From contig CAYGSG010000003.1 in the NCBI GenBank assembly GCA_964352615.1, positions 10,375 to 74,374 on the forward strand: a stretch of 64,000 bases of DNA, in the 5' to 3' direction. Position numbers and translations under genes: made by a program. The notes under the pieces were generated by a model. The model saw nothing but the letters and a program-made list of their open reading frames with translations. It was not told the origin of the DNA and searched no databases. This document shows positions 37,141 to 46,600 of the stretch, piece by piece; the first letter of the stretch is position 1; every line of letters starts with the position of its first letter. This stretch comes from OFTM382 sp964352615 (GTDB lineage: Bacteria; Planctomycetota; Phycisphaerae; Phycisphaerales; UBA1924).

Positions 37141-39399
37141 TCAGCCGCCGCCTGCTGCGTCCTTGAGTTCCTCAAGCCGCCTGGTCACCCGCCGTTTGGC
37201 TCGCTCGAGCCATGAATCCAGCGTGCCCGACGAAGGGCCAGAATCAATCGCCGCCAGCAGTGCCTGGCCCTGAGCCTGCGCCACTCCGATGTCGAATTCC
37301 GTGGCCTTCTCGGGGTCGTAGGCATCCGTCCAAGCTCCGACACCCTCGGTGATCGCGCTTTCGAGCCGGCGCGACCCCACGAGGTTCTTCGCTCCCGCCC
37401 CACGATCGAGCAGGCGGTCGACGCCCTGCATGAGTGCCGCCATGTCGATCACCGGCGGCGCAGCATCCGCCGACGCGGGCGACGCAGCGTACCGCAGCAA
37501 ATCCTCGAACTCGAAGCGTGGCTGCTTGCCGTCGCCCTCTGGGTCCAGCGTGCCCACTTCGAGATAGATCAGCGCCCGAAGCGCGTCGAGCTTGGTCTGG
37601 TCCCACACACCCTGCCTGCGGTCGATCTGCATGCGGTTGTCCGCCGCCTCGATCACCGGGCGGATCACCGTCACGAGGAACACCGAGTCGAACGCCTTGG
37701 CTCTCGCCGTGTCGTAGTCCGCCGTGATCGGCGCCAGCGGCCTGTACAGCATCGGCGCCTGGATGGGCGAATCGATCTGCGGAATAACTTCCGCGGCCAC
37801 CTTCTCGCGGGCAAACTCGGTCACTTCCAGGTTCATGGTCTCCTGGCCCAAGTAGTCGAATTCGCTGGTGTTGTCACGGGCCTGCACCACGATGTCCCGT
37901 GCGCGCAGTCGAAGACGCTGTGTGTCCTGATTCTCAGGCACGGTCTTGTACGCGCTCAGCATGCCTTCCCAGAACCCGAGGTGCTGGCCGATGCTGGTCT
38001 TGTACGACCACGCGCCCCACGCCGTCAGCGCGATCAGCGCCACCGCCGTGAACCCGGCCGATCCAAAGATCAGCAACTGCCTGGCCGCGCGTGTCGCCTT
38101 GGCGCTGGCGCTCTTGAGCACCAGCCCGCGTTCGCGGAACACCTTGGAGATGAACATGTCCCGCAAGAAGAACGCCCGCTCGCGCTTCCACGTTCGGCCC
38201 TCTGGCAGCGCATCGACCGGCACACCGATCGCCGCCGCCAGGTCCGCGTCAAGGGCCGAGCCCTCGCGCATCGACGACGTGAAGTAGATGCCCCGCAAGA
38301 ACAGCGGATCGCCCGACCAGGCCCCGCCCGAGAAAACCAGTTCGAGGTAGCGCTGGAGCTTGGGCACAAGCTGGGTCATCGCTTCGGGGTAGGCGTACAG
38401 CGCATCGACCTGATCGATCCGGCGAAGGTTCGGGTCCTCGGTGTGCACCGGGTCCATGAGCAGCGCCATGCGGCGCCTGCGGATGCGGTCGGCCAGCTTG
38501 GAGAAGTGCTCGCCCAGCCGGCGCGGCTCGAACTTCTCATCGAGGCTCGACGGGTTCGACCAGCCCATCATCTGGTGCTGCAAGCCCGGGTCATCGATCG
38601 AGTCGTAGAACTCGCGGAACCCGTTGATGAGGTCCGACTTGGTCACGATCACGAACGCCGGGAACCGGACCTTGAGGCTGTCGCGAACCGTGTTGAGCTG
38701 TTGGGCGATGCGTGTGGCCTTCTGCTCGATGGTGCCATCGTCGTCCTTGATGAGGCTGTCGGCGGGTATCACCAGCAGCAGCCCGTTGACGGGGCTGTTG
38801 GGCCGCGCTGTGCGCAGCAGCTTGAGGAATTCCTTCCACTCGCTGGTCTTACCGGCGGCTGTCTCTTCAAACATCAGCCTGCCCGCGGTATCAAGGATGA
38901 CCGCGTAGTTGGTGAACCACCAGTTCATGTTCATCGTGCCGCCGAGGCCTTGCAGCGTGTTCTGCAAGCCGCCCGGGAACCCGACGTTGCTGTGCCGAAC
39001 CGCCTCGGTCTTGCCCGAACCGGGCTCACCGACCAGCAGGTACCAGGGCAGCGAGTACATGTCCTTGCCGTGCTTGCGGAAGACATCGAGCCCCTCGGCG
39101 AACTTGTCGTGCAGGTTGGCCACGCTCGCTTCGCCCGCAAGCCCGCGTTTGCCCTTGCTGGCGTTCTCGCGGATCTGCTTCTCGAAGGGCTTGCTCCTGG
39201 CCTTGGACATCGCGGCCAGAACCTGCTTGTACACAAGCAGCAAGAGCCCCACGAGCACAAACCCGCCCAGCACGATGCCCAGCGCTTTGATCGCGCCCAT
39301 CACCACCAGCACCCCGCTGATGCCGCCGACCACCGCCACCACCAAGAAAATCTTGACCGGTAGCGGAACCAGACTGCTTGAACCAGATCCTTGCGCCAT
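37141..39399 (-). CDS. tssM: IcmF/TssM-like inner-membrane protein, short form
   Basis: About 752 aa. Two N-terminal transmembrane segments (about residues 15-60) are followed by a cytoplasmic NTPase-like domain with an intact P-loop GEPGSGKTEA near residue 126, an AVILDTAGRLM Walker-B-like segment and FVIVTKSDLINGF. This is the IcmF/TssM N-terminal architecture (P-loop, LDTAG, TK-DL-GF). A third transmembrane helix lies near 443-468, followed by a helical periplasmic part. Canonical TssM proteins are roughly 1100-1300 aa with a beta-rich C-terminal domain that contacts TssJ; that part is absent. ATG at 39399 follows GAAGGGA; a GTG 18 nt upstream is less likely. Confidence 0.85.
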   Translation of the reverse strand: MAQGSGSSSLVPLPVKIFLVVAVVGGISGVLVVMGAIKALGIVLGGFVLVGLLLLVYKQVLAAMSKARSKPFEKQIRENASKGKRGLAGEASVANLHDKFAEGLDVFRKHGKDMYSLPWYLLVGEPGSGKTEAVRHSNVGFPGGLQNTLQGLGGTMNMNWWFTNYAVILDTAGRLMFEETAAGKTSEWKEFLKLLRTARPNSPVNGLLLVIPADSLIKDDDGTIEQKATRIAQQLNTVRDSLKVRFPAFVIVTKSDLINGFREFYDSIDDPGLQHQMMGWSNPSSLDEKFEPRRLGEHFSKLADRIRRRRMALLMDPVHTEDPNLRRIDQVDALYAYPEAMTQLVPKLQRYLELVFSGGAWSGDPLFLRGIYFTSSMREGSALDADLAAAIGVPVDALPEGRTWKRERAFFLRDMFISKVFRERGLVLKSASAKATRAARQLLIFGSAGFTAVALIALTAWGAWSYKTSIGQHLGFWEGMLSAYKTVPENQDTQRLRLRARDIVVQARDNTSEFDYLGQETMNLEVTEFAREKVAAEVIPQIDSPIQAPMLYRPLAPITADYDTARAKAFDSVFLVTVIRPVIEAADNRMQIDRRQGVWDQTKLDALRALIYLEVGTLDPEGDGKQPRFEFEDLLRYAASPASADAAPPVIDMAALMQGVDRLLDRGAGAKNLVGSRRLESAITEGVGAWTDAYDPEKATEFDIGVAQAQGQALLAAIDSGPSSGTLDSWLERAKRRVTRRLEELKDAAGGG

Positions 39400-39461
39400 C
39401 GCGCTGTATCCCTTCACAGTGTGCCTGCGACCATTGGGGGCCGCAGGCCGTACGAATCAGA

Positions 39462-40136
39462 TCATTCCGCGATCGACTGGATGCTCTCGAGCGTGGTTTC
39501 CAGCGACTTCGAGCTCGATAGAAACAAGAACACATTCGCGCCCAGCAGCACCACCGCAAGGCCCACCAGCGCGATCAGCACCGCCCCCACCACCTTCGCG
39601 GGCGGCTCGACGTAGTTCGTCTGGTCCACGTTCTCATACGCCTCCGGGCACACCCGCGACGACGCTTCCGAATCCATCACGCCGCGAAGCCTCGCGGACA
39701 TCTCCGTCATCTTCGAGCGCAGCGAATCGGGCCGCTGACCGCCGGTAAACCCGAGGCCAAGGCATGTGAACAGCACCGCGAGTTGTTCGGTCGCCGAAGG
39801 GCCCTTGTCCGCGAGCGAGGCATCGACGAGGTCGTAGAACTTCTGGTCGCTGTCGAGCCCGTCAAACTCCATTGCCATCGGAGGCCACGTCGCAGCAAAC
39901 GGCAGGGCGCTCTCACGAATCAGGGAGTCGGCAAACAGCACCAACGCCGGCTCGACCCGTTGGTAGTCCGCGCCGACCGTGCCGCCCATCTGCGACGAAC
40001 GCTGACGCATCAGATCGAGCTGCTGCTTGAGCTCGACCCGCACCACGTCCTCGGGCGGCGGGGTGCCCTTGCGCGCCGAGCGATTGAGCCGGCAGCAATA
40101 CTGAAAGAACGGCTCGGTTAGGTCCACCAGCTTCAT
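39462..40136 (-). CDS. tssL: DotU/TssL-like inner-membrane protein
   Basis: About 224 aa with one C-terminal transmembrane helix (about residues 185-210), the topology of tail-anchored DotU/TssL. The N-terminal cytoplasmic domain is helical. It begins LVDLTEPFFQYCCRLNR, resembling the opening of DotU domains, and has an LFTCLGLGFTGG segment in place of the family's conserved CLxLGFxG motif. In T6SS and T4bSS this protein pairs with IcmF/TssM, whose homologue follows 62 nt downstream. ATG at 40136 is supported by GGAAGG 8-9 nt upstream. Confidence 0.82.
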   Translation of the reverse strand: MKLVDLTEPFFQYCCRLNRSARKGTPPPEDVVRVELKQQLDLMRQRSSQMGGTVGADYQRVEPALVLFADSLIRESALPFAATWPPMAMEFDGLDSDQKFYDLVDASLADKGPSATEQLAVLFTCLGLGFTGGQRPDSLRSKMTEMSARLRGVMDSEASSRVCPEAYENVDQTNYVEPPAKVVGAVLIALVGLAVVLLGANVFLFLSSSKSLETTLESIQSIAE

Positions 40137-40188
40137 CAACCAATCCTTCCACAAACGCGCCGGCCTCGGCCCCGCTTGCTCACTCTCT

Positions 40189-40205
40189 TGATCACGACGT
40201 GATCA
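40189..40205. repeat. 17-nt palindrome between the unknown gene and tssL
   Basis: TGATCACG and CGTGATCA flank a single central base, giving perfect 8-bp arms that overlap the stop of the unknown gene. On the minus strand the word CGTGATCAAGA occurs twice across this junction. It could be an operator half-site pair or a short hairpin. Confidence 0.35.
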
Positions 40206-41030
40206 CTTCTTGATCACGTCCCGCAGCATCGATTCCGAGTAGTCCACGATCGAGGCGAGCATGTCCGCCTCCAATTCGTCCTCGTCGAACGTGCCCACGA
40301 TCTCTTTGTACCGCCGCCAACAGGCCTTCTCGCCCTGATCGCCCGTACTGGACTCGATGAGCTCCGGGGCCAGCTCGCCCAGCCTGCGGTGCGCAAAGTG
40401 CCCGACCTGCGAGATCGACGAAACCAAGGCCGCCACCAGTTGCCGCAAACGTTCGATCTCGTCGCGGATCGCTTGAAGATCGCCCGACTGGCCCGACGCG
40501 TACTCACCGATCAATCGGCCAAGCGGCTCGCCGCGGCGAAGCTCGCTGCGGGGCGCGATGCGCTTCCATGTGCTCCAGCCGAGCTGGTCCATGCTGTGCG
40601 CCAGACCCGCCAGCGCCGCCGACAGCTCGCTGAGCCTGGGCCCGTCGAGTTCGGTGCCCTCCTGGCTCGCGAAGAACTCCTTGAAGAAGTCCGAGTTGGT
40701 CGCCGGAACGGTCCAGCTACCACCCGAGCCGCTGGGCAGCTTGAAGATGCCTGATTTGCGAAGCTTGCTTTCGAGCGTTGCACGCTCATCGGGCGACAGG
40801 ATCGCCGATAGCTCTTCGAGCCGCCTGGTCAGTTCCTCCACGCCGCCCTCGCCCGCAGCGGGCGCTGGCGCCATGGACGCGGGCTCGACCTGCGTGGAAA
40901 CCCCGCCAGCGCTGAGGGCTGCGGACGCTTCCCGCCGCTCGGCCCGGCTCATGGAATCCCAGGCCGCCGCCAGCTTCTTGGCCAGCGCTACGGGTGAATC
41001 GCCAGATTGATCGCTCTGCTGCGTGTCCAC
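40203..41030 (-). CDS. Unknown 275-aa helical protein, first gene of the T6SS-like cluster
   Basis: No signal peptide or transmembrane segment is visible. The N-terminal 60 residues are low-complexity and Ala-rich. A charged helical region follows (EELTRRLEELSAILSPDERATLESKLRKSG), then a central domain around residues 105-170 (FFKEFFASQEG, SMDQLGWSTWKRI) and a C-terminal helical domain (DEIERLRQLVAALVSSI; CWRRYKEIVGTFDEDEL). The C-terminal part faintly recalls the non-FHA domain of TagH/ImpI-like T6SS proteins, but I would not assign it. The GTG at 41030 has AAGGAG 7 nt upstream, a better fit than the GTG at 41036. Position suggests an accessory of the TssL/TssM-like proteins. Confidence 0.7.
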   Translation of the reverse strand: MDTQQSDQSGDSPVALAKKLAAAWDSMSRAERREASAALSAGGVSTQVEPASMAPAPAAGEGGVEELTRRLEELSAILSPDERATLESKLRKSGIFKLPSGSGGSWTVPATNSDFFKEFFASQEGTELDGPRLSELSAALAGLAHSMDQLGWSTWKRIAPRSELRRGEPLGRLIGEYASGQSGDLQAIRDEIERLRQLVAALVSSISQVGHFAHRRLGELAPELIESSTGDQGEKACWRRYKEIVGTFDEDELEADMLASIVDYSESMLRDVIKK

Positions 41031-41374
41031 AACCACGCTCCTTACCGTTCACGAACCCGGCCTCTGGGCGGAGAAGCCGCCCCAGACCCGGGGTTTCGCC
41101 CCACGGGACAACGATCATAACGTCCGAGAGCGCCGAGGCCCAATCGGCTCCGCGGACGTTCTTTCAGGCCGTCCACGACGGTCTCATCGCCTGCATGGTC
41201 CGCTATCGCTCGTTCGCAAGTTATGCCCGAGCAAGCAGTTGAGTTGCAAGCCTGCAAACCCGATGGTCACTCCGGAACAACCGCGCCTCGTGTGGGGTGC
41301 CGCAGAAGCGAATGCCTTTGTCGTCCGGGTCCACGCCCAATCGGGGCGGGATCCACTGACCGAAAGCCACCGCC
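41031..41374. other. Gene-free divergent intergenic region
   Basis: This 344-nt stretch separates the minus-strand T6SS-like/TPS cluster from a plus-strand small lipoprotein gene. Open frames crossing it are Arg/His/Pro-rich and lack ribosome-binding sites. It should hold the promoters for both directions. I see no convincing -35/-10 pair or conserved operator. Confidence 0.5.
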
Positions 41375-41641
41375 ATGCGCCACATGAACGCCCGAACCGT
41401 GCTCTGCCTCGCGGCCCTCACAGCCGCTGGCCTCTCGACCGTTGGGTGCGCTTCGTCCTCATCAGCCTCCCGTGCTGGCACGCAGCCCAGCCGCATCGTC
41501 TACCAGCCCAGCTACGACACCACCCGCTCCAGCCAGACCTTGGTCGCGGGCGATTCGCTCGGCCGAGCCATGTTCGAGCAGGGCGCTGTCGTCGCCAGCC
41601 GTGCGCACGCCGAGCTGCGCTACGCGGGCGTCGTCGAGTAA
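41375..41641 (+). CDS. Small predicted lipoprotein
   Basis: 88 aa, or 85 aa from the in-frame ATG at 41384. It has a basic N-terminus, a hydrophobic core and the lipobox TVGC, followed by a serine-rich linker and a short domain (RIVYQPSYDTTRSSQTLVAGDSLGRAMFEQG). No known family is recognised. A 10-bp hairpin about 30 nt downstream separates it from the convergent phoU gene. Confidence 0.65.
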   Translation: MRHMNARTVLCLAALTAAGLSTVGCASSSSASRAGTQPSRIVYQPSYDTTRSSQTLVAGDSLGRAMFEQGAVVASRAHAELRYAGVVE

Positions 41642-41673
41642 AGACTCCTCGTTCTGATTTATGAAGACCCAAT

Positions 41674-41706
41674 CACGGGCGCTCGCCACTTCAGGCAGCG
41701 CCCGTG
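41674..41706. terminator. Bidirectional hairpin between the small lipoprotein gene and phoU
   Basis: A perfect 10-bp stem (CACGGGCGCT at 41674-41683 paired with AGCGCCCGTG at 41697-41706) encloses a 13-nt loop. It overlaps the last codons and stop of phoU and lies about 30 nt past the lipoprotein stop. Neither side has a long U-tract, so efficiency as a Rho-independent terminator is uncertain. Confidence 0.5.
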
Positions 41707-42482
41707 TCGCGTTGGTCCGGGCGCGATGCCTGCCTGGGTGCGCGCTTGCCTTCTTGTGCCGCCTGAAGCACCGCTGCGGCGCGCGCGAGGCGCTTGCCGT
41801 GACGAACGATCTCGCCCGAACCCAGGTACACGACCGACTCGGCGACCGATGCCATCAGGTCGGCGACCCGCTCGAGCTCCCGCGTCGCGCGGTGGATCAG
41901 CAGCCCCGTCTCGGGAAGATCGATCTCCTGACGCATCTGCTCGACCGTCTCATCGAACACACGGTCGTGCAGCCGATCGATAATCTCGTCATCCTTGATG
42001 ATCTGCTGAGCCGCCTGCATGTCCTCGTCCACCACCGCTCGCAGGAGCTTCTGGCTCACCAGCGGCACGCGCTCGGCCATCTCCTTGAACGCGGTGGGCC
42101 ACGTCGGGCGCACGCCGTAGCGGTCCATCAGAATCACGACCTTGGCGATCGAGCACGCGTGGTCGGCGACCCGCTCGAAGTCCGCGTTGACCCGCAGCGC
42201 AAACGAGATCAGCCGCAGGTCTCGCGCCATCGGCTGCTGCAGCGCGATGATCTTGATGCACTGCTGCTCGATCTGGACCTCCTGCGCATCCACCCGGTCG
42301 TCGCGCCGCCGAATCAGCTTGGCCTCGTCCGCATCGAGCGTCCAGAGCAGTTCGATCGCGTTGTCCAGCATCCCAAAGGCAAGGCTCGCCTCGCGCAGCA
42401 GACTCCGCTGCACGCCCGCCAGCAGGCGGTCGAGCGCGTCACGATGCTTGGGATGACCTCGGTCGTTTGAAAGTGACACCAT
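41691..42482 (-). CDS. phoU: Phosphate signalling complex protein PhoU
   Basis: A 263-aa all-helical protein with the two-fold PhoU repeat. The first unit contains RDLRLISFALRVNADFERVADHACSIA and the second contains ATRELERVADLMASVAESVVYLGSGE; the E-R-x-x-D-x-x metal-binding motif appears in both. PhoU modulates PhoR/PhoB signalling and the PstSCAB transporter; neither is in this window, so phoU is detached from a pst operon here. ATG at 42482 is preceded by GGAAGG; GTG at 42485 is possible. The C-terminal 25 residues are a basic, Ala/Arg-rich tail. It converges with the small lipoprotein gene. Confidence 0.93.
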   Translation of the reverse strand: MVSLSNDRGHPKHRDALDRLLAGVQRSLLREASLAFGMLDNAIELLWTLDADEAKLIRRRDDRVDAQEVQIEQQCIKIIALQQPMARDLRLISFALRVNADFERVADHACSIAKVVILMDRYGVRPTWPTAFKEMAERVPLVSQKLLRAVVDEDMQAAQQIIKDDEIIDRLHDRVFDETVEQMRQEIDLPETGLLIHRATRELERVADLMASVAESVVYLGSGEIVRHGKRLARAAAVLQAAQEGKRAPRQASRPDQRDTGAA

Positions 42483-42728
42483 CACACCTTCCTTGGCGTT
42501 GGGCCTTGGAAATCAGGGCCTCGCAGGCCCTGACAAATGCAGCCAACGGCGCGCTCGGGCACCGGTTCCACCACTTGGCCGTGGTCCGTACAGCCAGCAT
42601 GGAACATACATTCTACACGGAATCCGGCCGCAAGGTGCGTACAATCCAGCAGTTGGCCGCGAAGCGCCCCGTTCCGCCCCGCGCGAGACCCTGCCAAGCG
42701 CCCGACCCATGCCCCGGGAGAACGCCGA

Positions 42729-43643
42729 TTGCCGACCGAGCCACCGCCAATCCAGCCCGCGCGCGCACCGGGTGTTCGACCGGTGACGAAGCCGGTGGCA
42801 CAACCGGTGGCACGATTGGTCAGAGCCGCCGCCGACCCCGCGAGCCAGCGCCTCGATGCGATCGCCCGCCGCATCGCTCACCCCCCAATCGCGCCCGATC
42901 CTTGGTCGGTCTGGCGGGGCACGCTCGATGGCGGCGCCGCCATCGGCCGTGACGGCAGTTCCCGCCCGGTGCTCACCCAAAAGTACCGCGACGAACTCGT
43001 TTATTGGCGCCGAGCCGCCGACGGAACTGAGCCCTCGTTCGAGGGCGAATTGCACAAGACCTTCGGCACGTGGCAGCGGACCCGGCTCTATGAACTCGGC
43101 GGCCGACTCGGGCTCGAACGCCCGTTTGCGCCGGGCGAACCCATCACCGGCCCGCTCGCCGACTGGTGCGCGAATCGGCGGGCCCTCGAGATCGGTGGCG
43201 GCCCGCACCCCGCGGTCTGCCAGGCACGCTGGAAGAGCGCCGTCGCCGTCGATCCATTGGCCGAGGGCTACGCCGCCGAGGGGCTGCTGCCCCCCGAAGC
43301 AGACCACGTCACGCACCTGTGCGCGCCCGGCGAAGCGATCCCACTCGCCTCGGGCACCGTCGACCTGGTCATCGCGGAGAACTGCCTCGACCATGTGGTT
43401 GATCCTTGGAAGGTGGTCAGCGAGATTCGCAGGCTGCTCGTCCCCGGCGGGCACCTCTGGCTGCTGGTCGATCTGATGCACCACCGCGACCACCTGCACC
43501 CCCACCCGTTCACCGAGGCCTCGGCACGCGCGATGCTCGAACGCGCCGGATTTGCCATGGTCAAGGCCGATGTGTGGGACTCGCACAGCCACCCGAACGC
43601 CTTCGGTCAGCTCCGTGCGCTGCTCACCAGGCAGCCGGGTTAG
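42729..43643 (+). CDS. SAM-dependent methyltransferase (type 11 class I fold)
   Basis: About 304 aa from a TTG at 42729 that has GGGAGAA about 8 nt upstream; the frame extends to an ATG at 42537 but that part looks non-coding. The C-terminal domain is a Rossmann methyltransferase: RALEIGGGPHP (motif I, SAM-binding glycines), an acidic-loop segment AVAVDPLAEGY, IPLASGTVDLVIAENCLDHVVDP (motif IV region) and LLVPGGHLWLLVD (motif VI). The N-terminal 90 residues are proline-rich and then helical. The substrate is unknown. The TAG overlaps the stop of the convergent mfd gene within a TTAG. Confidence 0.8.
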   Translation: MPTEPPPIQPARAPGVRPVTKPVAQPVARLVRAAADPASQRLDAIARRIAHPPIAPDPWSVWRGTLDGGAAIGRDGSSRPVLTQKYRDELVYWRRAADGTEPSFEGELHKTFGTWQRTRLYELGGRLGLERPFAPGEPITGPLADWCANRRALEIGGGPHPAVCQARWKSAVAVDPLAEGYAAEGLLPPEADHVTHLCAPGEAIPLASGTVDLVIAENCLDHVVDPWKVVSEIRRLLVPGGHLWLLVDLMHHRDHLHPHPFTEASARAMLERAGFAMVKADVWDSHSHPNAFGQLRALLTRQPG

Positions 43644-46600
43644 GACGCCACCGGCTCGCCCTCCACCGCGCGCGCCAGCGTGGTAATCAGCACGCGCATC
43701 AGCGACATGGGCGACTCCAGGTACTTCTCTGGCGGGCGGTAGTACACCTCGCACAACTGCTCGTTGCTCTTGGCATCCAGCGCCTGCACGCTGCCCTTGG
43801 CGGGCGTAAGCGCCCCGACCATCAGCGCCGGCTTATCGGTGCGAATGACGATGTCGCGGTCCCGCCGAGCCATCGAACGCGCCTGAAGAATCGCGGTCAG
43901 CACCCGTAGCTCGGCCAGCGCGATCAGCCTTCGCACGGGCTCGGGGTGCTCGCCGTAGGCATCGGTCAGGTCCGACGCGACAGCCTCAATCTCCGCCCGA
44001 TTGCCCGCTGTGGCGAGCCTGCGGTAGGCGTCCATCCGCCGCTGGTCCGACGGGATGTACGCGCGCGGGATCATCCCCGCGATGCCAAGATCGAGCGTCG
44101 TGGAACTTGCGATGGGCCTGGGCGTCTCGTTTCGCAGCTCGTGGACCGTGCGTTCCAGCAGCCGGCAGAACATGTCGTACCCGACCGCTGCGATGTGCCC
44201 CGATTGCTCCGCGCCCAGAATATCGCCCGCGCCGCGTATCTCAAGGTCGCGCATCGCGATCTGAAAACCAGCGCCCAGCGCCGCATGCTCTTCGAGAGCC
44301 GCAAGCCTGCGACGCGCGATATCGCGCACCGGCCGGTCCTCGGGCAGCACCAGATAGCAATACGCCCGGTGCTTGCTCCGCCCGACCCGGCCGCGAAGCT
44401 GGTGCAGCTCCGCGAGCCCGAAGCGGTCGGAATCCAGGATGACCATCGTGTTGGCTGTCGCGATATCGATCCCGCTCTCGATGATCGTCGTCGACACAAG
44501 AATATCTGCTTCCCGCCGAATGAACCTGAGCATTACTTCTTCAAGCTCGGCGGGTGGCATCTGCCCGTGACCCACCGCGAGGCGCGCGCCCGGGGCCATC
44601 GCCGCGATTCGCTCGGCCACCGTATGGATGTTGTGTACGCGGTTGTGCACCACATACACCTGCCCCTCGCGCGACAGTTCGCGCGCGATCGCCTGCTCGA
44701 TCCGCTTGGGATTGAACGGCACCACGTCCGTCACAATCGCTCGGCGGTCCGAGGGAGGCGTGGTCAACGAGCTGATGTCGCGCAGGCCCATCATCGCCAT
44801 GTTCAGCGTGCGCGGAATGGGGGTCGCGCTGAGCGTGAGCACATCAACCGTCAGCCTGAGCTGCAACAGCCGCTCTTTGTGCTCGACACCAAAGCGCTGC
44901 TCCTCGTCGATCACCACGAGCCCGAGGTCGCTGAACCGCACATCTTTCGAGAGCAGCCGGTGCGTGCCGATGATCACGTCCACCTCGCCCCGTCGAAGGC
45001 TCGCGAGCACCGCGTTGACCTGCTTGGGGGTTTTGAACCGGCTGATCGAAGCCACGCTGAACGGGTAGTCGGCCATCCGCGCCGAGAACGTGCGCTCGTG
45101 CTGCTCGGCGAGCACCGTGGTCGGCACCAGCACCGCGACCTGCTTGCCCGCCTCGCACGCCTTGAACGCAGCCCGGATCGCAAGCTCGGTCTTGCCGAAC
45201 CCGACATCGCCGCACAGCAGCCGGTCCATCGGCCGGGGGCTCTCCATGTCGCGTTTGATCTGCGCCATCGCGGTGAGCTGGTCCTCGGTCTCATCAAAGG
45301 GGAACTCGGCCTCGAACGTGTCCTGCCACTTGCCGCTGCGCGGATAGCCAAAGCCGGGCATCGCCTCGCGTGCTGCGCGCACACGCAGCAGCTCCGCAGC
45401 CAGGTCACGCACGCCCTCAGCGGCCTTCTCCTTCTGCTGCTGCCAGCGCTTGCCGCCGAGCACGCTCAGTCTGGGCCGAGCCTTGCCCTTGCCGCCCGTT
45501 CCCCCGCCGACGTACCGCTGCACGAGGTCGATCTGCGCGCACGGCACGTGCAGCCTGGTGTTGCCGCCGAACTGCAAGAGCAGGAACTCCTGCGCATCGG
45601 GCCTGTCCGTGCCGCGCCGGGCAGTCGGCGTGATGACCTCAAGACCGATGAATTCCGCGAGCCCGTGCTCGGCGTGTACCACGGTGTCGCCCGGTGAAAA
45701 TTCGAGGAACCCGTCGAGCGCTCGCCCGCCCGCTTTGCGGCCCTTCACGCCCCGGCGGGTGTCGTAGCGGTGGAACACCTCGTGCACCGGCACCACCGCC
45801 AGCCGGGGAACCTCGTCCCAAACAAACCCGCGCTCGACCCGGCCCACGCCGATGCGCACGCTGGCGGGCACTTCGCCGAGCGTGGCCTCCATCAACTCGC
45901 CGAGACGGTCGGCCTCGGCCTGCGTTCCCGCCAAAGCGAGCACCTCGCCGCGCCGCGCGAGGTCGGCCAGCTCCACCACCGCGGTCGCTGCATCGCGGTC
46001 GAATTCGGGCAGCGAGTCAACGGGCAGCTCGACCTGCCCGCTCGCGCGAGCCGAGCCGGCCGAGAACTGGTTGACCTCTGCCAGTGAACTCGCCCGTGCG
46101 CGCAGCGAGGCAAGCACCGCGGGCGGGCCGAGCACCGCACGGGCTGCGGTCGTTCGGTCGAAGAACCCCCGGCCCTGCTCGACCACCTCGCCGGTCTCGG
46201 CGACCAGCGCCAGAGCGGTCTCGGGGATCTGGTCGAACACGCACTCGCCGCGATCGTCGTGCGCGCGCACCGAGACCAGCTCGACCCGGTCGAGCCGGCG
46301 GTCGCTACGGAGCGTCTGCGTGTCGATCTCGTGGATCGACTCGATCTCGTCGCCGAAGAAATCGAGCCGAACGGGCAGGTCCACGCCCGGCGGGTACAGA
46401 TCGAGAATCCCGCCACGCACCGCGAACTCGCCCGGGTTCTCGACGCTCTGCGTGCGCTCGTAGCCGGCGCTTGCCAGCCATTCGAGCAGCTCATCGGTGG
46501 GCATCTTCTGGCCGACCTTGCACGAGCGGATGAGCGCGCCCAGCGTCTCGACCTTGGGCACCGGCTGCATCGCGGCCTGCACCGGGCACACCAACAGCCA

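Noticed and set aside
41023..41664. A 213-codon plus-strand frame over the lipoprotein region
   Set aside because: It overlaps the small lipoprotein gene in another frame. The translation is Arg/His/Pro-rich, while the lipoprotein frame has a clear signal and lipobox.
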